A model generated the notes under the pieces. It was not told the DNA's origin. It made no database searches and saw nothing but the letters and a program-made list of their open reading frames with translations. A stretch of 64,000 bases of DNA. Source: Sphaerospermopsis sp. SIO1G1 (lineage in GTDB: Bacteria; Cyanobacteriota; Cyanobacteriia; Cyanobacteriales; Nostocaceae). Of this stretch, positions 1 to 9,669 are shown one piece after another (position 1 is the first letter of the stretch; every line of letters begins with the position of its first letter). The stretch spans positions 276,384 through 340,383 of the forward strand of contig JAAHFX010000004.1 in NCBI GenBank assembly GCA_010672785.1. The letters are read 5' to 3'. A program made the translations under genes and the position numbers.

Positions 1-1
1 C

Positions 2-2191
2 CTATTTGAGCAGTCCTTTAGAGAAGCTCATAGTCTAGGACACAACTACATAAACACTGAACATTTATTGTTAGGTTTAACTGATGCTGGGGAAGGTGTT
101 GCTGCCAAAGTATTGCAAAATCTCGGAGTTGAATTACAGGCTATCCGCAACGCGGTCATGAGCTTGTTAGGCGAAGAGAATACAGTGCTTGCAGGCAGTG
201 CTTCTAACACAAACAGACGTAACCAAAACCTCAGTATAGAAGAATTTGGTAGAAATCTGACTAAACTGGCACAGGAAGGCAAATTAGACCCTGTTGTTGG
301 TCGCAAAAACGAAATAGAGCGTACAGTACAGATCCTTGGTCGTCGAACCAAAAACAACCCAGTTTTAATTGGTGAACCAGGTGTTGGTAAAACTGCGATC
401 GCTGAAGGTTTAGCGCAACGTATTATTAACCAAGATGTGCCAGAAGTTCTCCTCAACAAGCAAGTGATTAGCTTGGATATGGGTCTACTGGTATCCGGTA
501 CACGTTTCCGTGGCGACTTTGAAGAACGCCTGAAAAAAATCATGGATGAAATTCGTGGTGCCGGAAATATTATCCTGGTAATTGACGAAATCCATACTAT
601 CGTAGGTGCTGGAGGAACAGAAGGCGGTTTAGATGCAGCCAATATCCTCAAACCAGCATTAGCTAGGGGTGAACTGCAATGTATTGGTGCAACCACCCTA
701 GATGAGTATCGCCAACACATTGAAAGAGACGCAGCGCTAGAGAGACGTTTTCAACCCGTACTGGTGGGAGAACCATCCGTAGAAGAAACAGTTGATATCC
801 TCTATGGTTTACGGGGTGCTTACGAACAACATCATAAAGTTATCATTACTGATGAAGCAGTAGCCTCAGCCGCAGAGCTATCAGATAGATATATTAGCGA
901 TCGCTTTCTCCCAGATAAAGCCATAGACTTAATTGATGAAGCTGGTTCTCGTGTCCATTTACGTCACTCCCGCATCATCAACAACAAAGAACTAAAAGCA
1001 CAACTCAGAGCAGTCACCAAAGATAAAGCAGATGCTATCCGAGTGCAAGACTTTGGTAAAGCTAGTAAACTACGTCAGGAAGAAGTAGAACTACAAACCA
1101 AACTTGACACAGAAGAAAGTCTGCAAACCCTAAATATCCCCAAGGTAGACGAGGAAGATATTGCCGAAATTGTCGCCTCTTGGACAGGAGTACCAGTGAA
1201 CAAAATCACTGAATCTGAATCAGAGCTACTCCTACATCTAGAAGATACTCTTCATAAACGTCTAATTGGTCAAGAACAGGCAGTTACAGCAGTTTCCCGT
1301 GCTGTTCGCCGCGCTCGTGTGGGACTTAAAAGTGAAGATCGCCCTATTGCCAGCTTTATCTTTTCTGGGCCTACAGGGGTAGGTAAAACCGAACTAGCAA
1401 AATCCTTAGCAGAGTATTTCTTCGGTTCTGAAGACTCCATGATTCGTTTAGATATGTCCGAATACATGGAAAGTCATAACGTCTCCAAACTCATCGGTTC
1501 ACCTCCAGGTTTTGTAGGTTATGAAGAAGGCGGACAACTGACCGAAGCAGTACGTCGTAAACCCTACACAGTCCTACTTTTTGACGAAATTGAAAAAGCA
1601 CATCCCGATGTGTTCAATATGATGCTACAAATTTTAGATGATGGGCATCTGACTGACTCAAAAGGCCGGAAAGTAGACTTCAAAAACACCTTAATTATCT
1701 TGACATCTAACATTGGTTCTAAGGTGATAGAAAAAGGTGGTATGAGTTTAGGTTTTGAATTTGATAACCAAGCAGACGCTAGTTATAACCGTATCCGCAA
1801 CCTAGTCAACGAAGAACTGAAAAATTACTTCCGTCCAGAATTCCTCAACCGTCTTGATGAAATTATCGTCTTCAGTCAGTTGAATAAAGAGGAAGTCAAG
1901 CAAATTGCAGATATTATGCTCAAGGATGTATCTAACCGCTTGACAGAAAAAGGAATTGAATTGCAAGTAACAGAAGCCTTTAAAGAACTAGTTGTCAAAG
2001 AAGGATATGACCCTAGCTACGGTGCAAGACCTCTACGCAGAGCTATTATGAACCTGTTAGAAGACTCTTTAGCAGAGGCAATTCTATCTAGTGAAATACT
2101 TGAAGGCGATATAGCTGTGGTAGATGTAGATAGCGATGGACAAGTGAAAGTCAGAAAAGCAGAAACCCGTGAGTTAGTTAATGTTGGTTAA
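2..2191 (+). CDS. clpC: ATP-dependent Clp protease ATP-binding subunit ClpC (5' end missing)
   Basis: This is a Hsp100/ClpC AAA+ unfoldase that would feed substrates to the ClpP proteolytic core in the cytosol. The reading frame is already open at base 2, inside the second Clp N-terminal repeat ([15 protein letters not shown] is visible before the first internal ATG at 68), so the true start lies upstream of the window. Two AAA+ modules are complete. The first has Walker [10 protein letters not shown] and Walker [10 protein letters not shown]; the second has [12 protein letters not shown] and [16 protein letters not shown]-like linker lies between them, and the C-terminal D2-small domain ends in a short tail. 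The N-domain sequence is somewhat divergent from the ClpC copy I know best from cyanobacteria, so it could be a second ClpC paralogue. The family call is very secure; which paralogue is inference. Confidence 0.96.
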   Translation, partial: LFEQSFREAHSLGHNYINTEHLLLGLTDAGEGVAAKVLQNLGVELQAIRNAVMSLLGEENTVLAGSASNTNRRNQNLSIEEFGRNLTKLAQEGKLDPVVGRKNEIERTVQILGRRTKNNPVLIGEPGVGKTAIAEGLAQRIINQDVPEVLLNKQVISLDMGLLVSGTRFRGDFEERLKKIMDEIRGAGNIILVIDEIHTIVGAGGTEGGLDAANILKPALARGELQCIGATTLDEYRQHIERDAALERRFQPVLVGEPSVEETVDILYGLRGAYEQHHKVIITDEAVASAAELSDRYISDRFLPDKAIDLIDEAGSRVHLRHSRIINNKELKAQLRAVTKDKADAIRVQDFGKASKLRQEEVELQTKLDTEESLQTLNIPKVDEEDIAEIVASWTGVPVNKITESESELLLHLEDTLHKRLIGQEQAVTAVSRAVRRARVGLKSEDRPIASFIFSGPTGVGKTELAKSLAEYFFGSEDSMIRLDMSEYMESHNVSKLIGSPPGFVGYEEGGQLTEAVRRKPYTVLLFDEIEKAHPDVFNMMLQILDDGHLTDSKGRKVDFKNTLIILTSNIGSKVIEKGGMSLGFEFDNQADASYNRIRNLVNEELKNYFRPEFLNRLDEIIVFSQLNKEEVKQIADIMLKDVSNRLTEKGIELQVTEAFKELVVKEGYDPSYGARPLRRAIMNLLEDSLAEAILSSEILEGDIAVVDVDSDGQVKVRKAETRELVNVG

Positions 2192-2220
2192 CACATAGTA
2201 CGTTTCTGAATAGCTAAGGT

Positions 2221-2255
2221 TAAGTTTCCCTGGTTTAGAAAACTGGGGAAACTTA
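2221..2255 (+). terminator. Hairpin after clpC, candidate terminator
   Basis: A perfect 10 bp inverted repeat, TAAGTTTCCC / GGGAAACTTA, with a 15-base loop lies 30 bases after the clpC stop codon. It is followed by AAAATTTATT, so there is no clean T-tract. It could terminate or stabilise the clpC transcript. Confidence 0.5.
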
Positions 2256-2365
2256 AAATTTATTACCGGGTCACAAAGAAGATAAAACTAGGCAGGGTGC
2301 AGGGAGAAAAAAGTTGTCTTCAGGGGGCGACAAGCAAGCTGAAGCCACAAACTTTGGATTTTATT

Positions 2366-2491
2366 AGGACTTACATTGCAATGACAGTACTGCGTCATTA
2401 CGAGCGACAGCGACGTAATTGCAAAAATCCTGGGATTGCTTCCCTACACTGCGTTTCAGTCGCAATGACAAATCTTCGTTGCGTAAGTCCT
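2366..2491. mobile_element. 126 bp MITE-like element, family A, copy 1
   Basis: The element is bounded by AGGACTTAC and its inverted complement GTAAGTCCT and has internal dyads around GTCATTACGAGCGACAG. It recurs at 5989-6114 with one base different and at 63630-63755 with a degraded left end. It contains no gene; a short ORF across it is an artefact of the repeat. The near identity of copies 1 and 2 suggests recent spread or gene conversion. The rest of the 1.4 kb spacer between clpC and the patX-like gene holds two further elements and no convincing coding sequence. Confidence 0.8.
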
Positions 2492-2655
2492 GTTTATTAT
2501 AAAGTCCGCCTTTTTACCCTGATCCTTCCTGTTCCCTAAACTCAACAGATAACTTGTTCAGCAATACCAAATAAACAAAATATACTGAAATTAGCTATAA
2601 AAATATGGTATCATTTTATAAAATTTAATAGAATGATTACTCAACACTTAAAGTA

Positions 2656-2783
2656 AGTACCTGAGCAAAATTAATTAGAGATTTTGGTAATAAATAGAAA
2701 TTCCTATAGCTTTTCTCTTTTCCCTGATCCTTCCTGTTCCCTCTTCCCTCTCCTAAATATAAAATTTATTTTGCACGACTACT
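2656..2783. mobile_element. MITE-like element, family B, copy 1
   Basis: The ends AGTACCTGAGCAAAATTAA and (inverted) AGTAGTCGTGCAAAATAAA are imperfect terminal inverted repeats. The inside carries TTCCTGTTCCC-type heptamer repeats. A longer inverted copy is at 21926-22111, a truncated copy begins at 27195, and an isolated left end is near 11090. No ORF. Confidence 0.65.
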
Positions 2784-2895
2784 TGTAATGAATTGTAGAG
2801 ACAGCACAGTACATCAAATTTGTTAGTTTCCATAGAAATAGCAAATAACAATCACAAGAATGTTAGGAATTCTACAGATAACAAAACTGATATAA

Positions 2896-2996
2896 ACCTG
2901 AGTTCGGGATAAGCTAAAACCCCTATTATTTCCTAGGCTAAAAAGCCTATTCAGTCGTTGAGTAACTACAAAAATATCTTTCACCCGAACTGAGGT
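2896..2996. repeat. Short element with ACCTGAGTTCGGG inverted ends
   Basis: ACCTGAGTTCGGG at the left and CCCGAACTGAGGT at the right form terminal inverted repeats with one mismatch. In the middle a TAGGCT-AAAA-AGCCTA hairpin sits at 2934-2949. It looks like another small non-autonomous element. I see no second copy in this window, so its repetitive nature is inferred from form only. Confidence 0.45.
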
Positions 2997-3592
2997 AAGA
3001 TAGACAAGATTTTTTTGAATCTGTGATCAGCTAAATCTAAAGCTGTCCCTACAACAACAATATGTTCCATGAATCTCAAACCACAAGAAATAATCCAAAT
3101 TACTAGCTAACAGCAGCTTTGACTAGTTAATCATACAAATAAAAGTCCTATTGTCATCCTGCTCTTCCCCTAATTACTAAACCTATGAATACTTCACTCA
3201 ATACAGAAGCGGTTGAAGTAAAGTCAGGTGAGGACGTACTGGAATTAGCAATTAGCTAATATACGTCAGATTGAATGTAGTTGCACAATTTTTTGAGGAA
3301 ATACTCAACGGTTACTGAGTTTTGCAGATGTGCAGTTTTCTAACTGTTTATATTCCCGCCAAAGAAGATAAAATCTGAAACGATGGCTGACTTACGCAGT
3401 TATTTAGTGCTTTAGCTCTTTATATGATTACCGAAAAAAATGAATTTAGGATTTAAACAAGAGATGTAGTGCTTTAACTGTCTCTATCTCTGTTCTGTAA
3501 CCTTGGTCAAGGACGATAAACACCCAGTTATGCTAAGTTTGATAGCTGTGTTGGCAAGTAATTCTCCTACAGGGAGTCTGACGCAATAATGT

Positions 3593-3823
3593 TTAGGCAA
3601 TGGAATAAATATTGCTAAACAATTCGAATAATTCTTTACGTCCACTACCACGATGAGGAGCTGGTTGTTCTGGTTCATTAGGACTAGGCTTGGAATTATC
3701 AGCCATTAGCCGTGAACCAATAGAGGTATTCAGCAGACGGGAAATGTTGAAAAAAGCCTCGCAATTAGAAGCTAAGAGGCTGAATACCATACTTGATACT
3801 AAATGTGAAATGGCAGCACGCAT
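3593..3823 (-). CDS. patX: PatX-like heterocyst pattern-formation peptide precursor (RGSGR peptide)
   Basis: This 76-residue protein has a short basic N-terminus, a hydrophobic stretch at residues 4-25 resembling a signal or membrane segment, a polar Pro/Ser-rich middle, and HRGSGR at residues 57-62 (the RGSGR codons lie at 3638-3652). PatX proteins of filamentous cyanobacteria have this layout: an N-terminal hydrophobic segment and an HRG(S/T)GR motif whose pentapeptide binds and inhibits HetR, setting heterocyst spacing. Here 14 residues follow the motif, so processing on both sides would be needed to release a pentapeptide. PatS normally ends in RGSGR and is much shorter, so PatX is the better fit. 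A DIF-type TCCGGA promoter element lies upstream. The gene sits just downstream of the FAD oxidoreductase on the same strand, about 100 bases away, but probably has its own promoter. No RBS is obvious. Confidence 0.8.
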   Translation of the reverse strand: MRAAISHLVSSMVFSLLASNCEAFFNISRLLNTSIGSRLMADNSKPSPNEPEQPAPHRGSGRKELFELFSNIYSIA

Positions 3824-3858
3824 AGTAGATGTCTATTTTAGAACTCTCTACTTCACTG

Positions 3859-3886
3859 ATACTTAGCTTTAATATGATCATCCGGA
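3859..3886 (-). promoter_or_regulatory. DIF+-like promoter upstream of patX
   Basis: TCCGGA lies at 3881-3886. On the minus strand it is followed after 15 bases by the -10-like TAAGTAT, and the patX start codon is about 35 bases further on. TCCGGA in the -35 region is the motif reported for differentiation-dependent (DIF+) promoters of heterocystous cyanobacteria. The -10 box is imperfect and no start site is known here. Confidence 0.5.
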
Positions 3887-3931
3887 CAATTTGAAAAAAA
3901 GTATTGAATTTAACTGTAATAAAAACCAACT

Positions 3932-5674
3932 TTATACTTGTTCGATATGTTCGACAAGTAACCAATTACCGGATGAATTTAAATGACCCCAAACTTTGAT
4001 ATTTTGATTTTGTCTCAAATGTTGAAGTTGTTGATCTACAAATGATCCCAAACTGACAATTTTCCAAGTCGTCGGTAATAAATTAGTTGGGTTGGTGATA
4101 GTCAATCTATAATCTTGGTAATTTAGACAATTAAAAATACCAATGAAACAATCCAAGTTTAAGTAATTAGAATTAACACTCTCTACACCAGGACAATTTC
4201 CATCAAGAGGATAGTTTTCTGGTGAATGCAAATAATAGATTTGTTTGTCTAACCAATCAGGATGATTGAGAGGTAAATTAAATAATGGAACAATTGCTGC
4301 TGGTGATTGCTGATCAGTTAATAAAGCCATTTGCAGCGTTCTGATTGGTAAATCCCTAGGCTGACAATTTAGCTCACAACAGAGCGCAGCAGCCATTCCT
4401 GCGGCTTGACCAATTCCCATGACTACTGGTTGCAATCTGGTTGCGCCATTAGCTATATGAGAAACAGAAATATTCTTCTCACAAACCAGCAATCCATCCG
4501 TATATTTAGGGACTAAACAACCGTAGGGAATAGTAAAGGGTGTTCCTGTCCAACGTCCACCCCAGCGAATAGATTTAGATTCTAATGAAAACTTTACACC
4601 TGGATAATGGTGGTCATTGGTATAGTTACCAATAGCGACCGTATCATCACTCTTAGCGGCGACCCGACCACCTGTCATTGGCAAAATATTTTGCTCACAG
4701 ACAGTAATGAGTCCCTCTAAGCGGCGACTTTCCCGATAATAAGGGTGTAGTGCAAAGGCTGGAGAGAGACTAGGGAAAACTCTTTCTGCTAAACCGTAGC
4801 GTTTACCAAGATGAGTCTGGATAAAATGGGCAAAGTTCTGACTATGCCAGAAGCATTCTTGGTTAAACTCGCGTCTTGCTATGTTTGACTCTATCAAACG
4901 CCCGACGTTTTGGCCGTAGTCATTGCCACATATTGGCCAATTAATCATAAACCAATTTGCTGGCAAACGTCCATAGTTGAAAAATTTTTCTTCCCCATAA
5001 TTATCCCAAGCGCCAGTAAATAAGGATGAATCATAGTTAGGTGCAGGTGGAATTACTGGGGCAATATTTTCCTCAAAATCTTGCATCACTACTACCCAAG
5101 TAGGTGATTGTACAGGGTATTTTTCTGTTAGATCATTAAAGCTTTCTGGGGCGCTGGGTTCTCCATACTCTGATTTTAGTTCCCAACCCCAACGGTGTGG
5201 TACATCTCCTAAAGCTAACAAATCACCTAATTCTGTACCATCCAGAATAATTTTGGCATGAACTGTTATGTCTGCAAAGCGTATACCTGCAATTCTGTCT
5301 CCTGTCCGTAAAACTTCTATAGGTGCTTTCCCGGAAATCCATAACAAATTTGGTAGCTCTCTTACCCAGTCAGCAAAAATTTCTGCACCTATGTGAGGCT
5401 GGTAAGTAAAAAAACTCACCCAACTATTATTTAATCCACCTGGTTGTCTTTTTTGTAGTTCGCGGAGATATGAACCCCATAAACCTGTTTGGAAAGATTC
5501 TAATTCATTACCATCAGGAGCGCATACGCCAGCAGATGTTAACATTCCTCCCAGCCAAGGAAATTCACTTACAATAATTGTATTAACACCTCTACGTGCT
5601 GCTTGGATAGCGGCCGCCGTTCCACCGACACCTCCACCAACTACTAATACATCGGTAGTATAGATTTCATTCAT
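3932..5674 (-). CDS. FAD-dependent oxidoreductase
   Basis: This is a 580-residue flavoprotein. The N-terminus carries the FAD Rossmann motif VLVVGGGVGGTAAAIQAARRG, here split as GGGVGGTAAA at residues 13-22, and is followed by a WLGGMLTSAG segment typical of the FAD_oxidored family (xanthan lyase/ThiF-unrelated flavoproteins). A second FAD-contact region, with the LQPVVMGIGQAAGMAAALC stretch near residue 420, closes the nucleotide site. The C-terminal 100 residues look like a separate beta-rich domain. There is no signal peptide, so it is probably cytosolic. The substrate cannot be told from sequence. The gene is monocistronic or precedes patX; the spacer upstream holds two MITE-like elements. 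Confidence 0.85.
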   Translation of the reverse strand: MNEIYTTDVLVVGGGVGGTAAAIQAARRGVNTIIVSEFPWLGGMLTSAGVCAPDGNELESFQTGLWGSYLRELQKRQPGGLNNSWVSFFTYQPHIGAEIFADWVRELPNLLWISGKAPIEVLRTGDRIAGIRFADITVHAKIILDGTELGDLLALGDVPHRWGWELKSEYGEPSAPESFNDLTEKYPVQSPTWVVVMQDFEENIAPVIPPAPNYDSSLFTGAWDNYGEEKFFNYGRLPANWFMINWPICGNDYGQNVGRLIESNIARREFNQECFWHSQNFAHFIQTHLGKRYGLAERVFPSLSPAFALHPYYRESRRLEGLITVCEQNILPMTGGRVAAKSDDTVAIGNYTNDHHYPGVKFSLESKSIRWGGRWTGTPFTIPYGCLVPKYTDGLLVCEKNISVSHIANGATRLQPVVMGIGQAAGMAAALCCELNCQPRDLPIRTLQMALLTDQQSPAAIVPLFNLPLNHPDWLDKQIYYLHSPENYPLDGNCPGVESVNSNYLNLDCFIGIFNCLNYQDYRLTITNPTNLLPTTWKIVSLGSFVDQQLQHLRQNQNIKVWGHLNSSGNWLLVEHIEQV

Positions 5675-5723
5675 TTTACTTAATTACTTAATCTATATAG
5701 CTATAAGCAAGTCAACATAATCT

Positions 5724-5815
5724 AGGACTTACGCAGAAGTTACGGAAGAATGAACCACGAAGGACGCAAAGGACACGAAGATAAGAGGTTTTGAGAGATA
5801 TTTTGCGTAAGTCCT
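5724..5815. mobile_element. 92 bp MITE-like element, family C, copy 1
   Basis: AGGACTTACGCA and the complementary TGCGTAAGTCCT form the ends, with TA on both outer sides (TA-GGACTTACGC ... GCGTAAGTCC-TA), as expected for a TA target duplication. The interior reads GAACCACGAAGGACGCAAAGG. A related copy is at 44751-44843 and a half copy at 11185-11245. Its ends share the AGGACTTAC core with family A. Confidence 0.7.
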
Positions 5816-5860
5816 AATCATCAATAAATAGGGTTTGCAGCAAAAAGTGATTGGTTGACA

Positions 5861-5920
5861 AACAGTGAACAGTGAACAGTGACAACTGGCAACTGATAAC
5901 TGTTAACTGATAACTGATAG
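5861..5920. repeat. STRR heptamer array (CAGTGAA / AACTGAT)
   Basis: Short tandem heptanucleotides switch from GAACAGT units to AACTGAT units. Short tandemly repeated repetitive sequences of this kind are characteristic of heterocystous cyanobacteria. Confidence 0.8.
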
Positions 5921-5988
5921 AGCTATCAGTCGTCAGTGATCAGCTTTTTCACATTCATGGATGCCAAAAATCAGATTTTGAGGATTTT

Positions 5989-6114
5989 AGGACTTACATT
6001 GCAATGACAGTACTGCGTCATTACGAGCGACAGCGACGTAATCGCAAAAATCCTGGGATTGCTTCCCTACACTGCGTTTCAGTCGCAATGACAAATCTTC
6101 GTTGCGTAAGTCCT
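5989..6114. mobile_element. 126 bp MITE-like element, family A, copy 2
   Basis: This differs from the copy at 2366-2491 at a single position (T to C in the GTAATTGCAAAAA segment), with identical ends and length. It lies just downstream of the SDR gene stop codon. Confidence 0.8.
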
Positions 6115-6177
6115 GGATTTATTAAATTGATCAAATTTTCTGACTTCTGAGTTCTGACTCCTGAATTCTTCTTAAAA

Positions 6178-6903
6178 TTAGAGAACTCCAGCATTAGACA
6201 TCACAGTTAATTCTTCAATGACTGTTTCTTGTGGTAATAAAACAGCACTGAGAATTGTCTGCGCTACTACATCTGGGGTTAGCATTTTGGCACGGTCAAA
6301 GTTAACATTAACTGTTTCAGTGTCCCAAATTTCTGTATTCACAGCACCTGGACAAATTGCTGTCACACGAATGCCGTTGCTTCGTTCTTCTTGAGCTAAA
6401 GTTTGAGAGAGAGCGAGTAAACCTGCTTTACTAACACAGTAAGCACCCCAACCAGGAAAAACTTGTTTAGCTGCAATGGAAGCTATATTAATAATTGTTC
6501 CCTGACCTTGTGTCCGCATTTTTGGTACTATTGCCATCATGCACTGAAATATGCTGGTAATATTTAAGTCCATCACCCTTTGCCAGTCCGCTAAGGGAAT
6601 TTCATCTAAGTTGGCTGTATATCCAATACCAGCATTATTGACCAAAATATCTATGCGGCCAAAGTCATTGGCGATCGCCTCTATTTTGGTTTTGACTTGA
6701 GAAACATTAGCTAGATCAACAGTATAAGCTTTGGCTTCTACACCTGCGGATTTTGCTGCTGTTGCTACCCCTTCTAACTTTTCCTGAGAACGACTAACTA
6801 AGGCTATATCTATACCTGCTTTGGCAAAGGCTAAAGCTGTGGCTTTACCAATACCGCTACTTGCACCAGTAATTAGGGCGCGTTTTTTCTGCTCAAAACT
6901 CAT
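6178..6903 (-). CDS. Short-chain dehydrogenase/reductase (SDR family)
   Basis: This 241-residue classical SDR has the cofactor motif GASSGIGKAT at residues 14-23, the structural NNAG motif, the catalytic Ser in INIAS and the YCVSK Tyr/Lys pair. An Arg in the SRSQEK segment after the second beta strand suggests NADP(H) preference. GGAG stands 5 bases before the ATG and supports the start. It is the last gene of the leftward ADO-AAR-accA-SDR group, an arrangement conserved around the alkane genes in Nostoc-type genomes, so a role in lipid metabolism is plausible; the substrate is unknown. Confidence 0.88.
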   Translation of the reverse strand: MSFEQKKRALITGASSGIGKATALAFAKAGIDIALVSRSQEKLEGVATAAKSAGVEAKAYTVDLANVSQVKTKIEAIANDFGRIDILVNNAGIGYTANLDEIPLADWQRVMDLNITSIFQCMMAIVPKMRTQGQGTIINIASIAAKQVFPGWGAYCVSKAGLLALSQTLAQEERSNGIRVTAICPGAVNTEIWDTETVNVNFDRAKMLTPDVVAQTILSAVLLPQETVIEELTVMSNAGVL

Positions 6904-7162
6904 GCTGTCTCCAATTTTTCTTGGCTCTACTGTGAGTCACCAGCTACCCATAAGTTAAACAATTGTGAAAATCAGTTGATTTTTCGTTGACTAGTCCTAA
7001 TATGTTTTTCCAATACATGGTGAGCCTTGTGTTAGCCTTTGCTTTCAGGCCAAAAGACGCAAGTTTCAAGATTTGATTGTTGATCAAGGCTGACCATTGA
7101 ATTATTTGCAAACTAGCCAATCCAATTAAATTGGGTGACTTAGCTGAACACACAACATAAAT

Positions 7163-7208
7163 GCCTACGGTGGCTCAGATTGTTAAGAATCTTTAAGCTG
7201 CCATAGGC
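7163..7208 (-). terminator. Strong hairpin between accA and the SDR gene
   Basis: On the minus strand GCCTATGGCAGC pairs with GCCACCGTAGGC (mostly Watson-Crick with G-U pairs) across a 22-base loop. It lies 44 bases after the accA stop. There is no T-tract, so it may act as an attenuator or RNA-stability element between the two genes rather than as a full terminator. The remaining spacer to the SDR gene contains a short ORF that I do not consider coding. Confidence 0.4.
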
Positions 7209-7251
7209 AATTATAGCACTGTTGACGTGCTAATTATTTATAGCTTTATTT

Positions 7252-8232
7252 TTAATGAGCTAATTCAGTGAAAACTCCAATCTTGCGGAACTTTTCATAA
7301 CGGAGTTGGCGACGTTCTGCGGGAGTTAAACGATTGAGTTCATCCAAGTTATCTAACAGTGCCTGTTTGAGGGTGGTAGCAGCAGCAAGGGGTTCAGAAT
7401 GTGCGCCTCCAATAGGTTCTGGTAATATTTGGTCAATGATACCTAAGTTCTTTAAATCATGGGAAATAATTTTTAAAGCCACAGCGGCCTGGGGTGCTTT
7501 AGCTGCATCTTTCCATAAAATAGCGGCACAAGCTTCTGGGGTAGCAACTGTGTAAACAGAGTGTTCAAACATCATCAGGCGATCGCCCACACCAATACCC
7601 AGAGCGCCACCAGATCCACCTTCACCGATGACTGTACAGAGAATTGGTACATCAAAACAGAACATTTGTCGTAGGTTATAGGCGATCGCTTCACCTTGAC
7701 CTTGGTGTTCAGCTTCTATGCCTGCCCAAGCACCAGGTGTATCAATAAAGGTAACAATGGGCATTCCAAATTTATTGGCGTGTTCCATTAATCTGAGGGC
7801 TTTTCTGTAACCTCCGGGAGCCGCCATCCCAAAATTTCGAGCGACATTATCTTTGGTATCTCGACCTTTTTGGTGTCCTAACATGACTACAGGTTGGCCC
7901 CCCAAACGCCCCACACCACCAACTAAAGCCGGATCATCACCACCACAGCGATCGCCATGTAACTCCATCCATTCATCGCTGATAGCTTGGATATAATCTA
8001 ATGTACTAGGGCGGCGGGGGTGTCTTGCTACTTGTAGACGTTGAGCAGGTGTAAGACTACTAAAAATCTCTTCCCTTAGCTGCATTGCTCTGGTTTCCAA
8101 CTGGCTAATTTGTCCAGAAACATCTACACAGTTTTCATCTGCCAGTTGACGAATTTGATCAATACGTGTTTCTAGTTCTGCTAAAGGCTTTTCAAAGTCC
8201 AACAATAGTGGTTTACGTTGAGTAGTTGCCAT
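7252..8232 (-). CDS. accA: Acetyl-CoA carboxylase carboxyltransferase subunit alpha
   Basis: AccA (326 residues, the normal length) pairs with AccD to transfer the carboxyl group from biotin-BCCP to acetyl-CoA, making malonyl-CoA for fatty-acid synthesis. The N-terminal helical segment ([18 protein letters not shown]) is typical. The crotonase-fold core carries [18 protein letters not shown], the [16 protein letters not shown] segment, [18 protein letters not shown] and [15 protein letters not shown]. It is adjacent to acyl-ACP reductase on the same strand, separated by a heptamer-repeat spacer, and linked functionally because acyl-ACP is the alkane precursor. Confidence 0.97.
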   Translation of the reverse strand: MATTQRKPLLLDFEKPLAELETRIDQIRQLADENCVDVSGQISQLETRAMQLREEIFSSLTPAQRLQVARHPRRPSTLDYIQAISDEWMELHGDRCGGDDPALVGGVGRLGGQPVVMLGHQKGRDTKDNVARNFGMAAPGGYRKALRLMEHANKFGMPIVTFIDTPGAWAGIEAEHQGQGEAIAYNLRQMFCFDVPILCTVIGEGGSGGALGIGVGDRLMMFEHSVYTVATPEACAAILWKDAAKAPQAAVALKIISHDLKNLGIIDQILPEPIGGAHSEPLAAATTLKQALLDNLDELNRLTPAERRQLRYEKFRKIGVFTELAH

Positions 8233-8235
8233 AGT

Positions 8236-8288
8236 TTCTCAGTTATCAGTTATCAGTTATCAGTTATCAGGGTTAGTTATCAGTTATT
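8236..8288. repeat. STRR heptamer array (CAGTTAT)
   Basis: About seven CAGTTAT heptamers, the last ones diverged, begin three bases upstream of the accA start codon. They must therefore lie in the accA leader region between AAR and accA. Confidence 0.8.
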
Positions 8289-8351
8289 AGTTCTTTGTGG
8301 TTATTTTCACCTTTTTCCTGTTGCTCATCACTAATAACCAATAACCAATGA

Positions 8352-9371
8352 CTAAACTAACAATGGTCTAAATCCATGTTTAACGGATAGTTGACCAATA
8401 TGCTCCATTTTGTCTACGGTAATCTGATTACGCCCCCAAGAAAAGTTTGTGTATAACTTCTCAAATTCCAATAACATTGATTCGGCAAAGCAGGCAAATA
8501 GCTGACGTTCTGGAACTTCCATATTGACGATTTTCATAATTTTCCAGTCAATATCTAGGGAATGTTCTACAATGCCTCCATTGAGGACGTGAATATCTGG
8601 ATGTTGAATTTTTGTACCTAAATTTTTAGGATAACCACCATCAATTAGCAAGCAAGGTTGCTTTAAAACTGTCGGATCAATTTCTACACCTTTGGGCATA
8701 CTAGCAACCCAAACTACAATATCTGCTTCTGGTAATGCTGCTTGTAAGTCCATAATCTTACCTCTACCCAATTCTGCTTGTAAAGCTTGCAGACGTTCTT
8801 GATTTCTAGCAATGAGTAAGAGTTCTTGTATATCTGTTTTCTTGTCTAACCAGCGGGTGACAGCACTACCAATATCTCCGGTTGCACCACATACTGCAAC
8901 TGTGGCTTTTGACAGTTCTATTCCCAATTGCTTGGAAGCTTGTTCTACTTGGCGACAGATGATATAAGCAGTATGAGTATTCCCTGTTGTGAATTTTTCA
9001 AAATCTAATATCCGGTTACGGACTTGTTTAATCTGATCTAAATTGAAGTTTTCAAAGATAATTGAAGAAAACCCACCCAAAGCGGTGATATCAATACCAT
9101 GCTTTTGAGCATGAGCCATTGCGTTGAGTATTTTACGTGTTGCTGCCTTGATGCGACGACTAGCAAGCATTTCTGGCAAAAAGCAAGATTCTACATATTT
9201 TCCTTCGATTTGTTGACCAGTTATACTCGTTACTGTGATGCTGTCCACAATTTGTGGCGGCGCGCTACACCAAAAGTCTAGCCCTTGATCAGCGTATTCT
9301 GGGTATCCCAATTCTTGAGCTACCGCTTGAGCGTGTTCTAAACTTGTAAGATGTCCAATTAGACCAAACAT
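8352..9371 (-). CDS. aar: Long-chain acyl-[acyl-carrier-protein] reductase (AAR)
   Basis: AAR reduces fatty acyl-ACP to the fatty aldehyde with NADPH, the first step of cyanobacterial alkane synthesis. The protein is 339 residues, the family norm. It begins with the family N-terminus [18 protein letters not shown], has the NADPH-binding [12 protein letters not shown] near residue 160, and the acyl-thioester Cys294 in LFACFAE at the same position as described for the Synechococcus elongatus enzyme. It lies between ADO and accA, all leftward. No strong RBS is seen. Confidence 0.97.
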   Translation of the reverse strand: MFGLIGHLTSLEHAQAVAQELGYPEYADQGLDFWCSAPPQIVDSITVTSITGQQIEGKYVESCFLPEMLASRRIKAATRKILNAMAHAQKHGIDITALGGFSSIIFENFNLDQIKQVRNRILDFEKFTTGNTHTAYIICRQVEQASKQLGIELSKATVAVCGATGDIGSAVTRWLDKKTDIQELLLIARNQERLQALQAELGRGKIMDLQAALPEADIVVWVASMPKGVEIDPTVLKQPCLLIDGGYPKNLGTKIQHPDIHVLNGGIVEHSLDIDWKIMKIVNMEVPERQLFACFAESMLLEFEKLYTNFSWGRNQITVDKMEHIGQLSVKHGFRPLLV

Positions 9372-9669
9372 TAGTGATATATTAAGCGTGTGCTATGAAA
9401 AGCGTGAAATCAGAAAATAATCTCTAATTCTTAAAAATACTACATAAAGTGTCAATAGTGGTGACTGGGGATTGGTGAATGGTGACTGGTAGAATCTTTT
9501 CTTACCGAAAAATTGTTGTCTAAAGCTTGCCGTTTTCAGGAGATGAAACATAGAATACTCCTTATTTCAATCAATCCTCTTGCTTCAGCTAGAGATATTG
9601 ATAACTGACAACTGAATAACTAATAACTGAAAACTGATAACTGAAATGACCCCCATTACCCCATTTAAC
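9372..9669. other. Spacer between AAR and ADO with a short STRR run
   Basis: The 298-base spacer carries GGTGACTGG-type repeats at 9462-9492 and degenerate AACTGAT heptamers at 9598-9644. No ORF or clear promoter is evident. The length suggests AAR may have its own promoter rather than depending on ADO transcription. Confidence 0.6.

Noticed and set aside
46..720. 224-codon minus-strand ORF at the left edge
   Set aside because: Antisense shadow of clpC, which has conserved AAA+ motifs in the other strand.
2297..2539. 80-codon ORF after clpC
   Set aside because: It is mostly the family A element and its flanks, with no ribosome binding site.
6944..7153. 69-codon ORF between accA and the SDR gene
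   Set aside because: No ribosome binding site, no recognisable domain, and it lies in the spacer next to the hairpin; not supported as a gene.
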